A stretch of DNA of 43,467 nt, taken from positions 1 through 43,467 of the forward strand of contig VSPG01000017.1 of assembly GCA_009775265.1 (NCBI GenBank), read 5' to 3'. Within the stretch, counting starts at the first letter, position 1. Every line of letters begins with the position of its first letter. The notes beneath the pieces were generated by a model. It was not told the DNA's origin. It saw nothing but the letters and a program-made list of their open reading frames with translations, and ran no database searches. Position numbers and translations under genes: made by a program. Of this stretch, positions 1-7,979 are shown piece by piece. The stretch is from Muribaculaceae bacterium (lineage in GTDB: Bacteria; Bacteroidota; Bacteroidia; Bacteroidales; Muribaculaceae).

Positions 1-339
1 ATTCCTTTCAGTGAAGACCTCTCGCACTTCAATAAGGACTACTTGCGCATGACACGTCAGGTCGCCGAAACCTGCGATAATCATGATATAACCGACAGTA
101 TGGTAATAGGCACCTCAGCGTTGGCACAATATGAAATCGACGGTGCAGTCGGAATGTATAGCGGAGTGTTCAACAACCCCTTCATGATATGGGGTGCATA
201 CCGTCGCCGCTGGTTCAAGACAACCCTCACGGTATCATTCCAGTTTCATCACACCCAGATGGATGGCGCCCATGCCGCCTGTTTCCTTGATTGTCTACAA
301 AAAGAAATAAAAAAAGTTGGCTCAAAATCTGGTTTATAA
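1..339 (+). CDS. Chloramphenicol acetyltransferase-like protein, C-terminal part
   Basis: This is the 3' part of a gene that enters the window from the left; the reading frame is open from base 1 and ends at the TAA at 337-339. The C-terminal piece contains the motif HHTQMDG, which matches the HHxxxDG active site of the CatA-type trimeric O-acetyltransferase fold, where the second histidine is the catalytic base. It is followed by a short helix (AHAACFLDCLQKEI), as in that family. The family moves an acetyl group from acetyl-CoA to chloramphenicol or related alcohols; many genomic members are not real resistance enzymes, so the substrate is open. It runs convergently into the beta-barrel gene, with only 37 bases between the stops and no clear terminator. 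Confidence 0.75.
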   Translation: MPFSEDLSHFNKDYLRMTRQVAETCDNHDITDSMVIGTSALAQYEIDGAVGMYSGVFNNPFMIWGAYRRRWFKTTLTVSFQFHHTQMDGAHAACFLDCLQKEIKKVGSKSGL

Positions 340-376
340 GAAATACCTGTATTATAGACTTGTGGCCAGACAATGT

Positions 377-1159
377 TCAGAACACGTAGCCGAAACCGAA
401 ATTAAGGTAGATAGGGTACATGTTGAAACTGATAGTCTTGAACGACGACTCGAAAATATTGTTGCATCCCCACGCCAGGTTGGCATTCACAACAAGATGC
501 TTATAGGCCGACCAACTTACGCCGCCCTGCAGTCCCCACTGGAACGCGCGCAACTCGTCGGCGAAATCGTATGACGCACGCGAATCACCATTGAATTCCA
601 CCTTGTCACCTGTGGGATCCTCCACGCGCAGATAGCCGTCGAACACGTGTCCGTCGAAATTATTCTTGAAAGCGAATGCAAGATAAGGGCCGAAATTCAC
701 TTTCAGGCGACGGTTGGCCCGCCACACCCCAGTAACGGGCACAACGAGCTGCTGCGTGGAATATCGTGTCTTCACCATGCCGGTCCAGCGTCCGCTCAGC
801 ATCTCGCCGTCCTGCCATATCTCCATGCCGTAGTTTTTCACACGTGCTTTTGTGTCCATGCCTTTTGTCTCGAACCGTAGTCCGAGAGCCACGCCCCACT
901 TTTTCCGCACATCGATCCATTTTGTCACGGTGGCTCCTATCTGAAGGTTCAGGTTGGGACTGAACGACGATATGTGACGGATTTCCGCCGGAAGCGGCAG
1001 AGGCGATGCTCCTCCTATATTCGTACCGGCATTGACTTCGTACTCGAATTTATACCATTTCTCTTTCGAAGCGGCTCCGGCATTGTCGGCCTGCGCCCAT
1101 ACGTAGGCCGACGCCAGCATAGCGACCGCTGCGGCCATATATCTTTTAAGTTTCATCAT
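377..1159 (-). CDS. Outer-membrane beta-barrel (porin-like) protein
   Basis: The protein of about 260 residues starts with a signal peptide (MMKLKRYMAAAVAMLASAYVWA, cut about at AQA). The rest alternates hydrophobic and polar residues in beta-strand style and ends in an aromatic residue (GFGYVF), as expected for a protein inserted by the BAM complex. It resembles the OMP_b-brl_2/PorT-like barrels of Bacteroidota. The chosen ATG at 1159 overlaps the upstream lipoprotein stop (ATGA), with a purine-rich stretch just upstream; the next ATG at 1156 is also possible, and an upstream start at 1183 would add residues before the signal peptide. Translational coupling to the PCMD lipoprotein suggests the two act together at the outer membrane. 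The ligand or cargo is unknown. Confidence 0.75.
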   Translation of the reverse strand: MMKLKRYMAAAVAMLASAYVWAQADNAGAASKEKWYKFEYEVNAGTNIGGASPLPLPAEIRHISSFSPNLNLQIGATVTKWIDVRKKWGVALGLRFETKGMDTKARVKNYGMEIWQDGEMLSGRWTGMVKTRYSTQQLVVPVTGVWRANRRLKVNFGPYLAFAFKNNFDGHVFDGYLRVEDPTGDKVEFNGDSRASYDFADELRAFQWGLQGGVSWSAYKHLVVNANLAWGCNNIFESSFKTISFNMYPIYLNFGFGYVF

Positions 1160-2310
1160 TCCTCGTCCTGATTGCGTTTGCATACTATTGAAAGTTCGTC
1201 CACCGCGAGCGTGCTGCCTATGGCTCCGCAGAAGTAGTCGCCATCCTGGCTCGACGACATCACGACAGCCAAGCGGTAACGCCCGTCCTTAAGCTTGACC
1301 GGATCCACCGACTTTCCTTCCCTGTAGACGAACGGCACGGAAAATTCTGTCCAGTCGTCCGTTTCGTGTCGGTCGGGGATAAGTGCCGTGGATATTATAT
1401 TGGGGTTGTCTTCCGAGAGCACGTTGGCGCCGTCGAGCCACTCCATCTCCGGCGTGGACTCATAAAACACCGCGTAGCAGTTGAACATATCCCTCTTGCC
1501 GGGCACGGGTTCCAGTTTGCCCTCGCTGTCGGGCCTGCAATACGTTTCGCCGGCCTTATACTTGTAGAAGCCACTGAAAGAGATGGGTATCTGACCGAAA
1601 AGCATGCCGAAGCGGGTGGCTTCGAGCGGCTTGCCCAAAGCATTGGTAATATCGAAAGTGCCCATATACAAATTTCCGGCGGCCATGGGCTTTCCTACAG
1701 TCGCACCGAAAGAACCCGTAGGTTTAGTCACAAGAACGACATATTTTCCGTCGATTCCTCCTTCAGCCTGATATGTCGGAAATTCGTTGGGCAACTTAGC
1801 CTGAAGCGTAAGCGCATATGCCGAGTTTGCGCTTGCCCATGCCCAGTCTTCCCCTCCGGCAGCATTGGTTTCATAGAACACATCATACATTCTGCCTCCG
1901 AAAGCTGTTGCAATGCGCGCATTCTCAAAATTATAGCTGTACTCCACGGATTCCTCCTCGGGAGGTGCAGGCTGCCAGCGCACAGCAACAGTATAGGCCT
2001 TCGACCATTCTCCGTCTTCCGACGTGATTATATATTCCTGAGGGACGCTGAAATCTCTCTTTGTTCCGCTGGGGGGAGCTATCGTTGCACCGGGCGTAAT
2101 CACAAATCTCGGCGCCATTGTTGTTTCAAGCTGATCATATCTGACGGTGAATGTCACGCTCGTGTTCTCCACGACAGGCGACGCCACCAGTTCCACTCCG
2201 GGAAGTTCTGCCGCAAGGATATCGCATTCGGTGTTCAACGGCTCGTCCTTTATGCAGGACGCAGCAAGGAAAGCCACTGCCAGTACCGCTGCCGGCTTAA
2301 TGTACTTCAT
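1156..2310 (-). CDS. PCMD-domain surface lipoprotein
   Basis: The 384-residue protein begins with a type II signal peptide ending in LAASC, so it should be lipidated at Cys19. Residues about 28-110 form an Ig-like strand-rich domain of the DUF5018-like kind. From about residue 125 on (YSYNFENA...) it resembles the PCMD (putative carbohydrate metabolism) beta-sandwich found in Bacteroidales lipoproteins. It is the first gene of a two-gene unit with the beta-barrel gene. It diverges from the large secreted protein at 2531, which appears to carry a related sandwich region. A -7 element lies at 2339-2346. The family name is established, but its biochemical role is not; carbohydrate binding is only inferred. 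Confidence 0.7.
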   Translation of the reverse strand: MKYIKPAAVLAVAFLAASCIKDEPLNTECDILAAELPGVELVASPVVENTSVTFTVRYDQLETTMAPRFVITPGATIAPPSGTKRDFSVPQEYIITSEDGEWSKAYTVAVRWQPAPPEEESVEYSYNFENARIATAFGGRMYDVFYETNAAGGEDWAWASANSAYALTLQAKLPNEFPTYQAEGGIDGKYVVLVTKPTGSFGATVGKPMAAGNLYMGTFDITNALGKPLEATRFGMLFGQIPISFSGFYKYKAGETYCRPDSEGKLEPVPGKRDMFNCYAVFYESTPEMEWLDGANVLSEDNPNIISTALIPDRHETDDWTEFSVPFVYREGKSVDPVKLKDGRYRLAVVMSSSQDGDYFCGAIGSTLAVDELSIVCKRNQDEE

Positions 2311-2338
2311 GATTGTTCAATGTTATGTTTATCAGCTG

Positions 2339-2346
2339 CAAATTTA
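2339..2346 (-). promoter_or_regulatory. Bacteroidota -7 element for the PCMD lipoprotein operon
   Basis: The minus strand reads TAAATTTG, matching TAnnTTTG, about 30 bases before the start codon. No clear TTG -33 box is visible. The surrounding 19 bases (2338-2356) are identical to those at the DUF805 promoter (21234-21252). Confidence 0.5.
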
Positions 2347-2469
2347 CGAAAAATATACAACTTACAGCATAGACAGCACATCTTTATGTTTATTGCACCA
2401 TTTATTGTCTTATTTATTCGAAAACTTGTCTTTTTAGGAACAGGATGAGAATTTAACAAATATTTTATG

Positions 2470-2477
2470 TACCTTTG
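2470..2477 (+). promoter_or_regulatory. -7 element for the calycin-like secreted protein
   Basis: TACCTTTG matches TAnnTTTG and lies 53 bases before the ATG at 2531. The -33 region is AT-rich without a clear TTG. Confidence 0.5.
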
Positions 2478-2530
2478 CCGCGATTTTCGACACATAGTAA
2501 AAAATAGACACAATAGTTTATCACATAATT

Positions 2531-4258
2531 ATGAAAAAGATTTACACAACTTTGACGGTTCTGTGCGCAGCGCTGTCGCTCTCTGCCCAGCAGCTGCCCA
2601 ATGTGGGCTTCGAAGGCGAATGGGTGGAATCAAAACCCTGGAACACTATCTCCGGAACTGAATTTTCCATGAACGCCGCGCTACAGCGCTGGGCCGAAAG
2701 CCAGGGTGAGGAATACACCGGCGACGTAAGGGATCCGGAAGGCTGGACAGTTTCCAATGTGCTCGGCATAGTGTCTGTCATAGATGAATCAGACGGCGGT
2801 GGCTATGGCGCACTCGGCACCACAGTGGTAGGCGCAAAAGCGGAAGGATGCGACTCCGAAAGCGCTCTGAAACTCACCAACAGCCCCAACCCGTTCATGA
2901 CCACCCAGATAGTACCGGCATATGTTTCTCTCGGAACCTCCTGGGCCACCAATGCTTTAGAATTTTTCCAGCCGGTCGATAAAGACGGCGGTATTTTCGG
3001 CGGACTTGAATTTGCATACCGCCCCGACGCACTTGTTTTCGACTACAAGCTCGAAGCCCCTGCCGGTGCAGAGGGTCAGAAAGCGACCGTACTCGTGTAT
3101 GCATGGAAAGGCTCTTGGAGCCAGGCGGAAGTACCCGGCAACAACGCCATGATAGGCGCCCCCATCACTACGACAATGATAGACCGCGAGCGTAACATCC
3201 TCGGAATGGAATACTCGCAAGGCGGCAAGGTCACCCACTCCGACGATGCCGAACTCATCGCAAAGTCGCTCGAATACATCACCGAATTCAACTCCGAATG
3301 GAAATCCTACACTCTGCCCATCGAGTATCTCACGGCTTCCACTCCCGAGAAAATCAATGTAGTTCTTGCCGCTAACGACTACTTCGACAGCGAAAACATT
3401 GTTTCAGGCAACTCCCTCACCATCGACAACGTGAAGTTCGCATACTACTCGCGCCTCAAATCGCTCAAAGTAGGCGGAGTGGACGTTGAAGGCTTCAACA
3501 GCGAAAACTACACCTACAGCATCGCTACTGAGCTGCCCGAAGCATCCGCATTCGAATACGAAGTTCTTGGCAACACCGCAAAAGTGGAAGTTGAGCTTGA
3601 CGAGGCCTCTGCCACCGCAACCATCAAAGTGACAAACGACGGCGAAGATGTGGACGGAAAATCGACTCACGAGTACACCATCCAGTTCAAGAAAGTGTAC
3701 GGCGGCACAATATACACCGGCGATGTCAAGATTTCTTTCATGGGCTCCGACAACATCGAGAAGGGCGTAAACGTACACATCATCACCGATGCTGACGACA
3801 AAAACAAATGCACCCTCGTCCTCCCCGACTTCAGCTTCTCCGGAGCTGTGCTCGGCGACATCGTAGTGGAAAACGTGAAGAAGACCCCGCACAACGGCGG
3901 CTATGCATATGAAGGTTCCGCCAAGCATCTTGAATTAAGCCTGATGGGACAGCCCATCGTGGCCAACGTATCGTTCTCCGGCACTTCCGACAGCGAAGGC
4001 AATGCCCACTTCATCATACCTGTGGTATGGCTCACCGACTATGAGACCAACCCCGAAAGCAACGAAGGCATACAAATCGACGTTGAGTTCAATGGCATCA
4101 CCGACACCCCCGAAACCGGTATCAACGACGTTGTAGTCGACGAAAACGCACCCGTTGAATACTTCAACCTGCAGGGCGTGCGCGTAGCCAACCCCGAACG
4201 CGGCGGCATCTACATCCGTCGTCAGGGCACCAACGTAGCCAAAGTACTTGTAAAATAA
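2531..4258 (+). CDS. Secreted multidomain protein with PCMD-like, Ig-like and calycin-like domains
   Basis: The 575-residue protein has a signal peptide (cut after LSLSA, mature QQLPN). Residues about 20-300 form a beta-sandwich like the PCMD family (it begins NVGFEGEW). An Ig-like segment (SRLKSLKVGGVDVEGFNSENYTY) follows at about 310-385. A calycin/lipocalin-like domain occupies about 390-535. The tail (PVEYFNLQGVRVANPERGGIYI...) is the short strand repeat seen in T9SS-sorted and related Bacteroidales surface proteins. It lacks a lipobox cysteine, so it is likely secreted or anchored through the C-terminus. It diverges from the barrel/lipoprotein pair and may be its partner. The function is unknown. 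A strong hairpin follows the stop. Confidence 0.7.
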   Translation: MKKIYTTLTVLCAALSLSAQQLPNVGFEGEWVESKPWNTISGTEFSMNAALQRWAESQGEEYTGDVRDPEGWTVSNVLGIVSVIDESDGGGYGALGTTVVGAKAEGCDSESALKLTNSPNPFMTTQIVPAYVSLGTSWATNALEFFQPVDKDGGIFGGLEFAYRPDALVFDYKLEAPAGAEGQKATVLVYAWKGSWSQAEVPGNNAMIGAPITTTMIDRERNILGMEYSQGGKVTHSDDAELIAKSLEYITEFNSEWKSYTLPIEYLTASTPEKINVVLAANDYFDSENIVSGNSLTIDNVKFAYYSRLKSLKVGGVDVEGFNSENYTYSIATELPEASAFEYEVLGNTAKVEVELDEASATATIKVTNDGEDVDGKSTHEYTIQFKKVYGGTIYTGDVKISFMGSDNIEKGVNVHIITDADDKNKCTLVLPDFSFSGAVLGDIVVENVKKTPHNGGYAYEGSAKHLELSLMGQPIVANVSFSGTSDSEGNAHFIIPVVWLTDYETNPESNEGIQIDVEFNGITDTPETGINDVVVDENAPVEYFNLQGVRVANPERGGIYIRRQGTNVAKVLVK

Positions 4259-4273
4259 GCCAACAAGTCACAC

Positions 4274-4319
4274 ACAACAGAAAGAGGCACGCCCCTAAGA
4301 GCGTGCCTCTTTCTGTTGT
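4274..4319 (+). terminator. Rho-independent-type hairpin after the secreted protein
   Basis: A perfect 19-bp stem (4274-4292 with 4301-4319) with an 8-base loop lies 15 bases past the stop. There is no T-run beyond the stem. Confidence 0.7.
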
Positions 4320-4337
4320 CATATGCGTTTAATGCAC

Positions 4338-4380
4338 AACATCGCGGCGCCGCTTCACAAGAAGCCGGCGCCGCGATGTT
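4338..4380 (-). terminator. GC-rich hairpin downstream of the winged-helix gene
   Basis: A perfect 15-bp stem (4338-4352 with 4366-4380) encloses a small inner CTTC/GAAG stem. It sits 25 bases past the stop of the minus-strand gene at 4406. Confidence 0.65.
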
Positions 4381-4405
4381 CATTCGGTATATGTCAGTCT
4401 ATGCC

Positions 4406-4642
4406 TCAGGCAAGCTTAACGAGAAGTTCCTTTTCGTCTTCAGGATCGGTGTGGATTTCGATTTTGCCTTCGCGGGCAAGCCATCCCAGGGCTGCGAACA
4501 TCTCTTTATCTTTCAGCTTTGTTATTTTTTTAAGCTGTTTGATGCCGAGAGCATCTGCGGTGTTGAGAGCCGTCCATACGGTTCCGGCATTCGTTCCGAT
4601 TGTTTCAGTGTTCATGTCAGTCTTTGTATTATTGTTCGACAA
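4406..4642 (-). CDS. Winged-helix DUF2582-like protein
   Basis: This is a small protein of 78 residues, or 69 if translation starts at the second ATG (MNTETIG). The core reads NAGTVWTALN...GIKQLKKITKLKDKEMFAALGWLAREGKI, which matches the short winged-helix domain PF10771 (DUF2582) common in Bacteroidales. These act as stand-alone cytoplasmic wHTH proteins, probably DNA-binding, with no known target. A -7 element at 4680-4687 implies a leader of about 30 bases, which favours the first ATG. It is monocistronic, with its own terminator hairpin. Confidence 0.8.
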   Translation of the reverse strand: MSNNNTKTDMNTETIGTNAGTVWTALNTADALGIKQLKKITKLKDKEMFAALGWLAREGKIEIHTDPEDEKELLVKLA

Positions 4643-4679
4643 ATTATAGTATAGCTGAATCTTGGCATCTATTTTGCTG

Positions 4680-4687
4680 CAAATGTA
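4680..4687 (-). promoter_or_regulatory. -7 element for the winged-helix gene
   Basis: The minus strand reads TACATTTG (TAnnTTTG), 38 bases upstream of the first ATG. The gap 4643-4789 is AT-rich and otherwise shows nothing. Confidence 0.45.
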
Positions 4688-4789
4688 AACATTTTTCTAT
4701 AGAATACCGCCTGTTTTTATAACATTTTTTAATTTAAAAAGTTTGCCTAATTATAACTTCCTATTCCGCAAAGGATTAACAAAACAACA

Positions 4790-5407
4790 TCAATTGGAAC
4801 ACGTGAGCCTCGGCACCAGGCGCCACGGGCGGTAGGACTCCCCCAAGCCACGCACGGCCCGATGCCAGAAAGTGTCGCCGTGGCCACTCAGAAGCGGAAC
4901 GCCCGGCTCAGCCTCTGCAAGCGCCCACGTGCCTCCGGCAATTTCCTGCTCAAGCTGTCCTTCGTCCCAGCCGCTGTATCCCACAAAGAATCGGACAACG
5001 CCGTCAAGTCCGTAGCCGGAGTTAACATAGTCAGTAATTGCATCAAAATCGCCACCGACATACATTCCTGGGGCATAAGGACGCGCGCCCGGAATTATGT
5101 CACTGCCAAGCGTGTGAAGAAAAAACACACGGTCGAGGGCAAGCGGGCCGCCACAAAACACAGGCACATCGCACTTTATGGAATCATCCTCAAGCACATC
5201 GGCCAACATGGTCGGCGTCTTACGGTTCAGCACCACACCCATGGCACCGCCTCCGCGCTCATAATCAATAAGCGACACCACCGAATGGCTGAAATACTCC
5301 TCATCAAGGAATGGCTCGGCCACTAAGAGCCGGCCTCCGGCCGGCCGAACAAATTTTTCGGCAGTAATCTCAAATAAAGTCGAACATATGTCTTTGATTC
5401 CGGGCAT
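4790..5407 (-). CDS. YqgE/AlgH family protein
   Basis: The 205-residue protein carries the UPF0301 (YqgE/AlgH) signature: an N-terminal GGRLLVAEPFLDEEYFSHSVV, then GAMGVVLNRKT, VFCGGPL and GYSGWDEGQLEQEI. The length is close to the usual 185-195 residues. AlgH was first linked to alginate control in Pseudomonas, but its biochemical role is not settled. The protein is cytoplasmic with no signal peptide. It lies 66 bases downstream of the glycosylase-like gene on the same strand, so they may be co-transcribed. The start at 5407 is the only ATG consistent with the conserved N-terminus. Confidence 0.9.
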   Translation of the reverse strand: MPGIKDICSTLFEITAEKFVRPAGGRLLVAEPFLDEEYFSHSVVSLIDYERGGGAMGVVLNRKTPTMLADVLEDDSIKCDVPVFCGGPLALDRVFFLHTLGSDIIPGARPYAPGMYVGGDFDAITDYVNSGYGLDGVVRFFVGYSGWDEGQLEQEIAGGTWALAEAEPGVPLLSGHGDTFWHRAVRGLGESYRPWRLVPRLTCSN

Positions 5408-5473
5408 GGCAGATGGTTGAAGCGTTGATTATCGTATGTATTACATTTATAACACCGGCATGCACAAAATCGT

Positions 5474-6076
5474 TTAACAGCCGCATGCGTCCCACAACCG
5501 CTTGTAATACTCGGCCTTGCGCTCCAGGCGCAACGGATAGGCTCTCGACGTGGAAGGCATGCGCCATATGCGCAGATGCCTGCCGAAAGCATCGGCCTCG
5601 ACATACTCTCCCATGCTGGGCACGCGCGTGCCCGTCAGTTCGGCCACCACATTGGCCGCCTTCTCGCCAGTGGTGGCTATGTCGCGGCAATCGGGCATAC
5701 GTCCCATAAGGGATGCAAGATCCACAGGCTCCACCACTTCGAGATACTTGTCGGAAGCATTGCCCTGCAGGCGGCGTATGCAGCGGCAGGTATCATGAAG
5801 CGCCACATGGTGCGCGGCCATCAGAGCACGCACGTCGTCGAGACGGAAACACTTCCGGCCTGTGTCGTACAGCGCGGTGGCATCACCCATAAACACGAGT
5901 CCGGCAATACGCCAGAAATCGTTTGTAGGATTAGGATAATAAAAATCCATGCTCCAGCGTTTGGGAGCAGGAGGAAATGTGCCCATCATGAGCACCCGTG
6001 CCCCTTCCGGCACAAACGGCGGCCACGGATGGGTCTCTACCGGCAGATGAACCTCGCTTTCATTTTTTTCGTTCAT
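5474..6076 (-). CDS. Uracil-DNA glycosylase family protein
   Basis: The 200-residue protein resembles the UDG superfamily (PF03167). It has an N-terminal motif MMGTFPPAPKRWSMDFYYPNPTNDFWRI, where the usual GxDPG/GINPG loop is replaced by GTFPP as in Mug/SMUG-like Bacteroidota members. A later STSRAYP segment sits at the position of the C-terminal DNA-intercalating loop. The expected role is excision of uracil or other damaged bases from DNA. There is no signal peptide. It is probably first in a unit with the YqgE gene. It diverges from aqpZ. The precise subfamily is uncertain because the catalytic Asp/Asn cannot be fixed without an alignment. Confidence 0.75.
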   Translation of the reverse strand: MNEKNESEVHLPVETHPWPPFVPEGARVLMMGTFPPAPKRWSMDFYYPNPTNDFWRIAGLVFMGDATALYDTGRKCFRLDDVRALMAAHHVALHDTCRCIRRLQGNASDKYLEVVEPVDLASLMGRMPDCRDIATTGEKAANVVAELTGTRVPSMGEYVEADAFGRHLRIWRMPSTSRAYPLRLERKAEYYKRLWDACGC

Positions 6077-6088
6077 ATATCGAATTAA

Positions 6089-6119
6089 TTGGAATTTACA
6101 ATAATAACGCGTATATTTG
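6089..6119 (+). promoter_or_regulatory. Promoter of aqpZ
   Basis: TTG at 6089-6091, a 20-base spacer and TATATTTG at 6112-6119 give a full Bacteroidota -33/-7 match. The leader would be about 55 bases. Confidence 0.7.
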
Positions 6120-6181
6120 GCTCGAAATTACTGACCTTTGTTTAATTTTCCCAATATTTCATTAACAAAATCAAGTTTTTT

Positions 6182-6865
6182 ATGACAAAGTATTTTGCAG
6201 AAGGCGTCGGCACCATGTTCCTCGTGCTCCTCGCTTGCGGTAGCGCCGTGCTTGCCGGTCCTGCCATCGGAGTGCTCGGCATCGGCCTTTGCTTCGGCCT
6301 CGTGCTCCTCGGCCTTTGCTACGCCATCGGCAACATCTCGGGCTGCCATGTCAACCCCGCTGTGTCGCTTGCCATGCTTTTCACAGGTCGCATGAAAGCC
6401 GGCGAATGCGCAGGCTACATCGTAAGCCAGCTCATAGGCGCAACCGTCGGTGCTGGGCTTCTTGCCGCATTCGCAGGCCTCGCCCCCGGTTTCAACTTCG
6501 GAGGCACCACGCCTGCTGCCGATGCCAGTCTCGCCGCCAACGTCCTGCAGCCCGGCGCCACCACCGGCATGGCTCTGCTGGCCGAAGGACTGCTGTCGTT
6601 CTTCTTCATCTTTGTAATTCTCTGCGCCACCGACGCCAAACGCGGAGCAGGCAACTTTGCAGGTGCAGCCATCGGTCTTGCCCTCGGCCTTGTCAACATC
6701 GTGGGCATACCCGTAGACAACTGCTCCGTCAACCCTGCCCGCTCCTTCGGCCCCGCCATCTTCGGCAACGGCATTGGCGACCTATGGATCATGGTCGTAG
6801 GTCCTGTGGTAGGCGCGGTTCTCGCGGCAGCATGCTACAAGGCCATCTTCGCAGGAAAGAAATAA
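6182..6865 (+). CDS. aqpZ: Aquaporin Z
   Basis: The 227-residue protein has six membrane segments and the two half-helix NPA boxes of the MIP family: N58-P59-A60 (HVNPAVS) and N184-P185-A186 (SVNPARSFGPA), with Arg187 of the selectivity filter after the second box. The length is typical for AqpZ. It forms a tetrameric inner-membrane water channel. It is monocistronic, with a good promoter and a strong hairpin after the stop. The residues around the NPA boxes look water-type, not glycerol-type, though the remaining filter positions need an alignment. Confidence 0.95.
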   Translation: MTKYFAEGVGTMFLVLLACGSAVLAGPAIGVLGIGLCFGLVLLGLCYAIGNISGCHVNPAVSLAMLFTGRMKAGECAGYIVSQLIGATVGAGLLAAFAGLAPGFNFGGTTPAADASLAANVLQPGATTGMALLAEGLLSFFFIFVILCATDAKRGAGNFAGAAIGLALGLVNIVGIPVDNCSVNPARSFGPAIFGNGIGDLWIMVVGPVVGAVLAAACYKAIFAGKK

Positions 6866-6886
6866 GAGGGTGTAACAACCGCTGAC

Positions 6887-6949
6887 AAAACAGCCGCACG
6901 AACCATACCTGCCACAATGAGTGGCTTGTATGGTTCGTGCGGCTGTTTT
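6887..6949. terminator. Bidirectional terminator between aqpZ and efp
   Basis: A perfect 22-bp stem (6887-6908 with 6928-6949) with an inner GCCAC/GTGGC stem. A-rich and T-rich ends flank it, so it can stop both convergent genes. Confidence 0.85.
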
Positions 6950-6975
6950 TATTTCGCTTTAACGCAAATGTCCGT

Positions 6976-7542
6976 TCAAGCCTTTACGCGCTCAACGTAG
7001 CTGCCGTCGCGGGTGTCGATTCTCACCTTGTCGCCGATGTTGCAGAACAAGGGCACACGCACCTCGGCTCCGGTCTCCACAGTCGCGGGCTTGAGAGTGT
7101 TGGTGGCAGTGTCGCCTTTGATGCCGGGCTCGGTGTAGGTGATTTCAAGAATCACGCTGGTGGGCATCTCGCAGGTGAGCACGGTTTCGCTGGCAGCGTG
7201 CACCATGGCTTCGCAGATGTCGCCGTCTTTAAGGAACTGCACGCCTTCGATGCTTTCGCCGGGCACGATTATTTCCTCCCATGTCTCTGTGTGCAGGAAG
7301 TGGTAGCCCATGTCGTCCTTATAGGAGAACTGGTAGGGACGGCGCTCGATGCGCACTTCCTCCACCTTTACGCCGGAGTTCCACGTCTTGTCAAGCACAC
7401 GGCCGGTGCGGACGTTCTTGAGCTTTGTGCGGACAAAAGCCGGACCCTTGCCGGGTTTTACATGAAGGAATTCCACGATGAAAAAGTACTGGCCGTCGAT
7501 GTCGAGGCACATACCGTTCTTAAAATCAGCTGTAGTTGCCAT
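6976..7542 (-). CDS. efp: Translation elongation factor P
   Basis: The 188-residue protein has the three OB-like EF-P domains. The N-terminal loop reads HVKPGKGPAF, with Lys32 at the tip where EF-P carries its modification. The C-terminal domain ends with GDKVRIDTRDGSYVERV. EF-P relieves ribosomes stalled at polyproline. The open frame extends to 7662, but MATTADFKNG at 7542 is the conserved start, and the -7 element at 7579-7586 lies between the two. No epmA or earP gene is in this window. Confidence 0.96.
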   Translation of the reverse strand: MATTADFKNGMCLDIDGQYFFIVEFLHVKPGKGPAFVRTKLKNVRTGRVLDKTWNSGVKVEEVRIERRPYQFSYKDDMGYHFLHTETWEEIIVPGESIEGVQFLKDGDICEAMVHAASETVLTCEMPTSVILEITYTEPGIKGDTATNTLKPATVETGAEVRVPLFCNIGDKVRIDTRDGSYVERVKA

Positions 7543-7578
7543 ATAGATGTATATTGTATATCGTTGAGATTTATAGCG

Positions 7579-7586
7579 CAAAATTA
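7579..7586 (-). promoter_or_regulatory. -7 element for efp
   Basis: The minus strand reads TAATTTTG, 37 bases before the efp ATG, supporting the start at 7542. Confidence 0.5.
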
Positions 7587-7663
7587 CTAAATTTCGCGCA
7601 ATTATGCAAAAACGCCTGAAACTTACAGCCCCGGCCTGCGTTAGATTAAGAAAACGACTCATA

Positions 7664-7900
7664 ATGAACGACCGCCTGTCCTACAAAGAGAAAAAGCAGC
7701 TGCCAGACGAAGTGTTCGGTCTGCCCGGACTCCGTGAATACCCCATGCCCGATGCCGCACACGTACGCGCGGCCGAAGCCTATTTCCGCTACTGCCCGGA
7801 GCAGTTCCGTCCGAAACTGGCCCGGGCCATACTCGAGCGCGCACGCATGTTCGGCGTTGACGTGGAAAGTCCGGTGATTTTATCATATGCCGAAAAATAA
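7664..7900 (+). CDS. Small DUF6582-like protein
   Basis: The 78-residue protein reads LPDEVFGLPGLREYPMPDAAHVRAAEAYF in its first half. This resembles the short LPDxxFxxPxxRxYPxxDxxHVxxA motif often found in phage-derived proteins (DUF6582-like). The second half (FRPKLARAILERARMFGVDV) looks helical. The ATG at 7664 is preferred over the one at 7604 because the motif begins directly after it. No phage genes lie around it, so it looks like a domesticated or free-standing copy between efp and the carboxylase gene. The function is unknown. Confidence 0.6.
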   Translation: MNDRLSYKEKKQLPDEVFGLPGLREYPMPDAAHVRAAEAYFRYCPEQFRPKLARAILERARMFGVDVESPVILSYAEK

Positions 7901-7935
7901 TTACGGAAAAATTTCCATAATCTTCTTTTTTTACT

Positions 7936-7943
7936 TAATTTTG
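7936..7943 (+). promoter_or_regulatory. -7 element for the carboxyltransferase gene
   Basis: TAATTTTG (TAnnTTTG), 37 bases before the ATG at 7980. The upstream region is T-rich without a clear TTG. Confidence 0.5.
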
Positions 7944-7979
7944 CCGAATCCATAAAAGCAACATTAATATTTTAGGAAT

